A DNA stretch of 64,000 nucleotides from Orychophragmus violaceus (lineage: Eukaryota > Streptophyta > Magnoliopsida > Brassicales > Brassicaceae): positions 2,852,001-2,916,000 of the forward strand of contig CM058236.1 of assembly GCA_030180135.1 (NCBI GenBank), read 5' to 3'. The notes below the pieces were generated by a model. It did not search any database. It saw only the letters and a program-made list of their open reading frames with translations, and was not told where the DNA came from. Of this stretch, positions 63,786-64,000 are shown piece by piece. The first letter of the stretch is position 1; every line of letters starts with the position of its first letter. A program made the translations under genes and the position numbers.

Positions 63786-64000
63786 ATGGTTCGTCATAGG
63801 TTCGAATATTCTGGTTTTTCAAAGTTTTCAATATGTTATCGAGTCAAAATGTGTCGCCAATGCAACCATTAGGAATCCGAGTCGCGTTTGTCAATCCGGG
63901 GAAATGGGTAAATTAGTAAATTTGCTAGGATTGTACTAACTGTTTTGTGTTTGGTGCAGACACACAGCAGAGTTGTCCTAGGAGGATTGGTGTGTGTGTG

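Larger units (their letters stand above)
41650..64000 (+). mobile_element. Gypsy-3: LTR and leader of a Ty3/gypsy-like element (runs off the window)
   Basis: A long LTR starts TGTAATATCCTG at 41650. It is split by Copia-3 at 45315 and ends GGGGCGTTACA at 63768, giving about 3.67 kb. It is followed after five bases by an initiator tRNA-Met primer site, which proves a 5' LTR reading rightwards. The remaining 232 bp are non-coding leader. Coding DNA lies beyond the window, so assignment to Ty3/gypsy rests on LTR size and the style of the terminus. CTTAC just left (41645-41649) is the presumed target duplication. Confidence 0.8.

Overview
The window is transposon-rich plant DNA, most likely from the pericentromeric or otherwise heterochromatic part of a Brassicaceae genome. 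The reasons are a class III peroxidase relic close to the Arabidopsis PER63/PER31/PER41 type, a plant-specific DUF674 relic, Helitrons with Arabidopsis/Brassica-like ends, a Cassandra TRIM with 5S rRNA-like LTRs, and Ty1/copia, Ty3/gypsy and L1-type elements primed mostly from initiator tRNA-Met. The genus cannot be decided. I see no intact host gene and no tRNA gene, functional rRNA gene or CRISPR array.

Layout, left. 1-5215 is AT-rich filler with one non-autonomous Helitron (3026-4251) and a Mutator transposase scrap. 5216-6615 is a TIR element filled with a 27-bp minisatellite. 6843-7298 and 23735-23845 are two pieces of one DUF674 pseudogene, split by a 16.4-kb Ty3/gypsy element (Gypsy-1, minus strand, 7299-23729, duplication CACGA). 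Gypsy-1 is itself split by a Ty1/copia element (Copia-1, minus strand, 13446-20356, duplication GTTTG).

Layout, middle. After a second Helitron (25070-26147, minus) and the Cassandra element (26316-27131, duplication ATAAA) comes a class III peroxidase pseudogene (27458-27705 and 32881-33397). It is interrupted by a 5.2-kb Reina-like chromovirus (Gypsy-2, 27706-32875, duplication TTCGC). An L1-type LINE with an RNase H domain (about 33640-39055, plus) and a possible Helitron 3' end (39690-39724) follow.

Layout, right. A 5'-truncated copia (Copia-2, about 39742-41649) is interrupted by the 3.7-kb LTR of a Ty3/gypsy-like element that runs off the window (Gypsy-3, from 41650). That LTR is split near its end by Copia-3 (45316-63757, duplication GGGGC), which is split by Copia-4 (51393-58658, duplication ATTTC). 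Copia-3 is the most unusual object here. It carries a circularly permuted copy of itself in inverted orientation, giving a 1,638-bp palindrome with a 22-nt spacer and a second inverted repeat of about 1.96 kb whose left arm Copia-4 has hit.

The elements do not form a pathway; they form a nested insertion record. Recurrent themes are: copia elements that keep gag but have ruined pol; a conserved leader in Copia-1, -3 and -4; repeated CGATCG-centred palindromes, often paired so that they can fold with a G-U wobble, in their LTRs and leaders; and a separate array of four hairpins with covarying stems in the Gypsy-1 LTR. The palindrome system is the best candidate for an undescribed functional signal.
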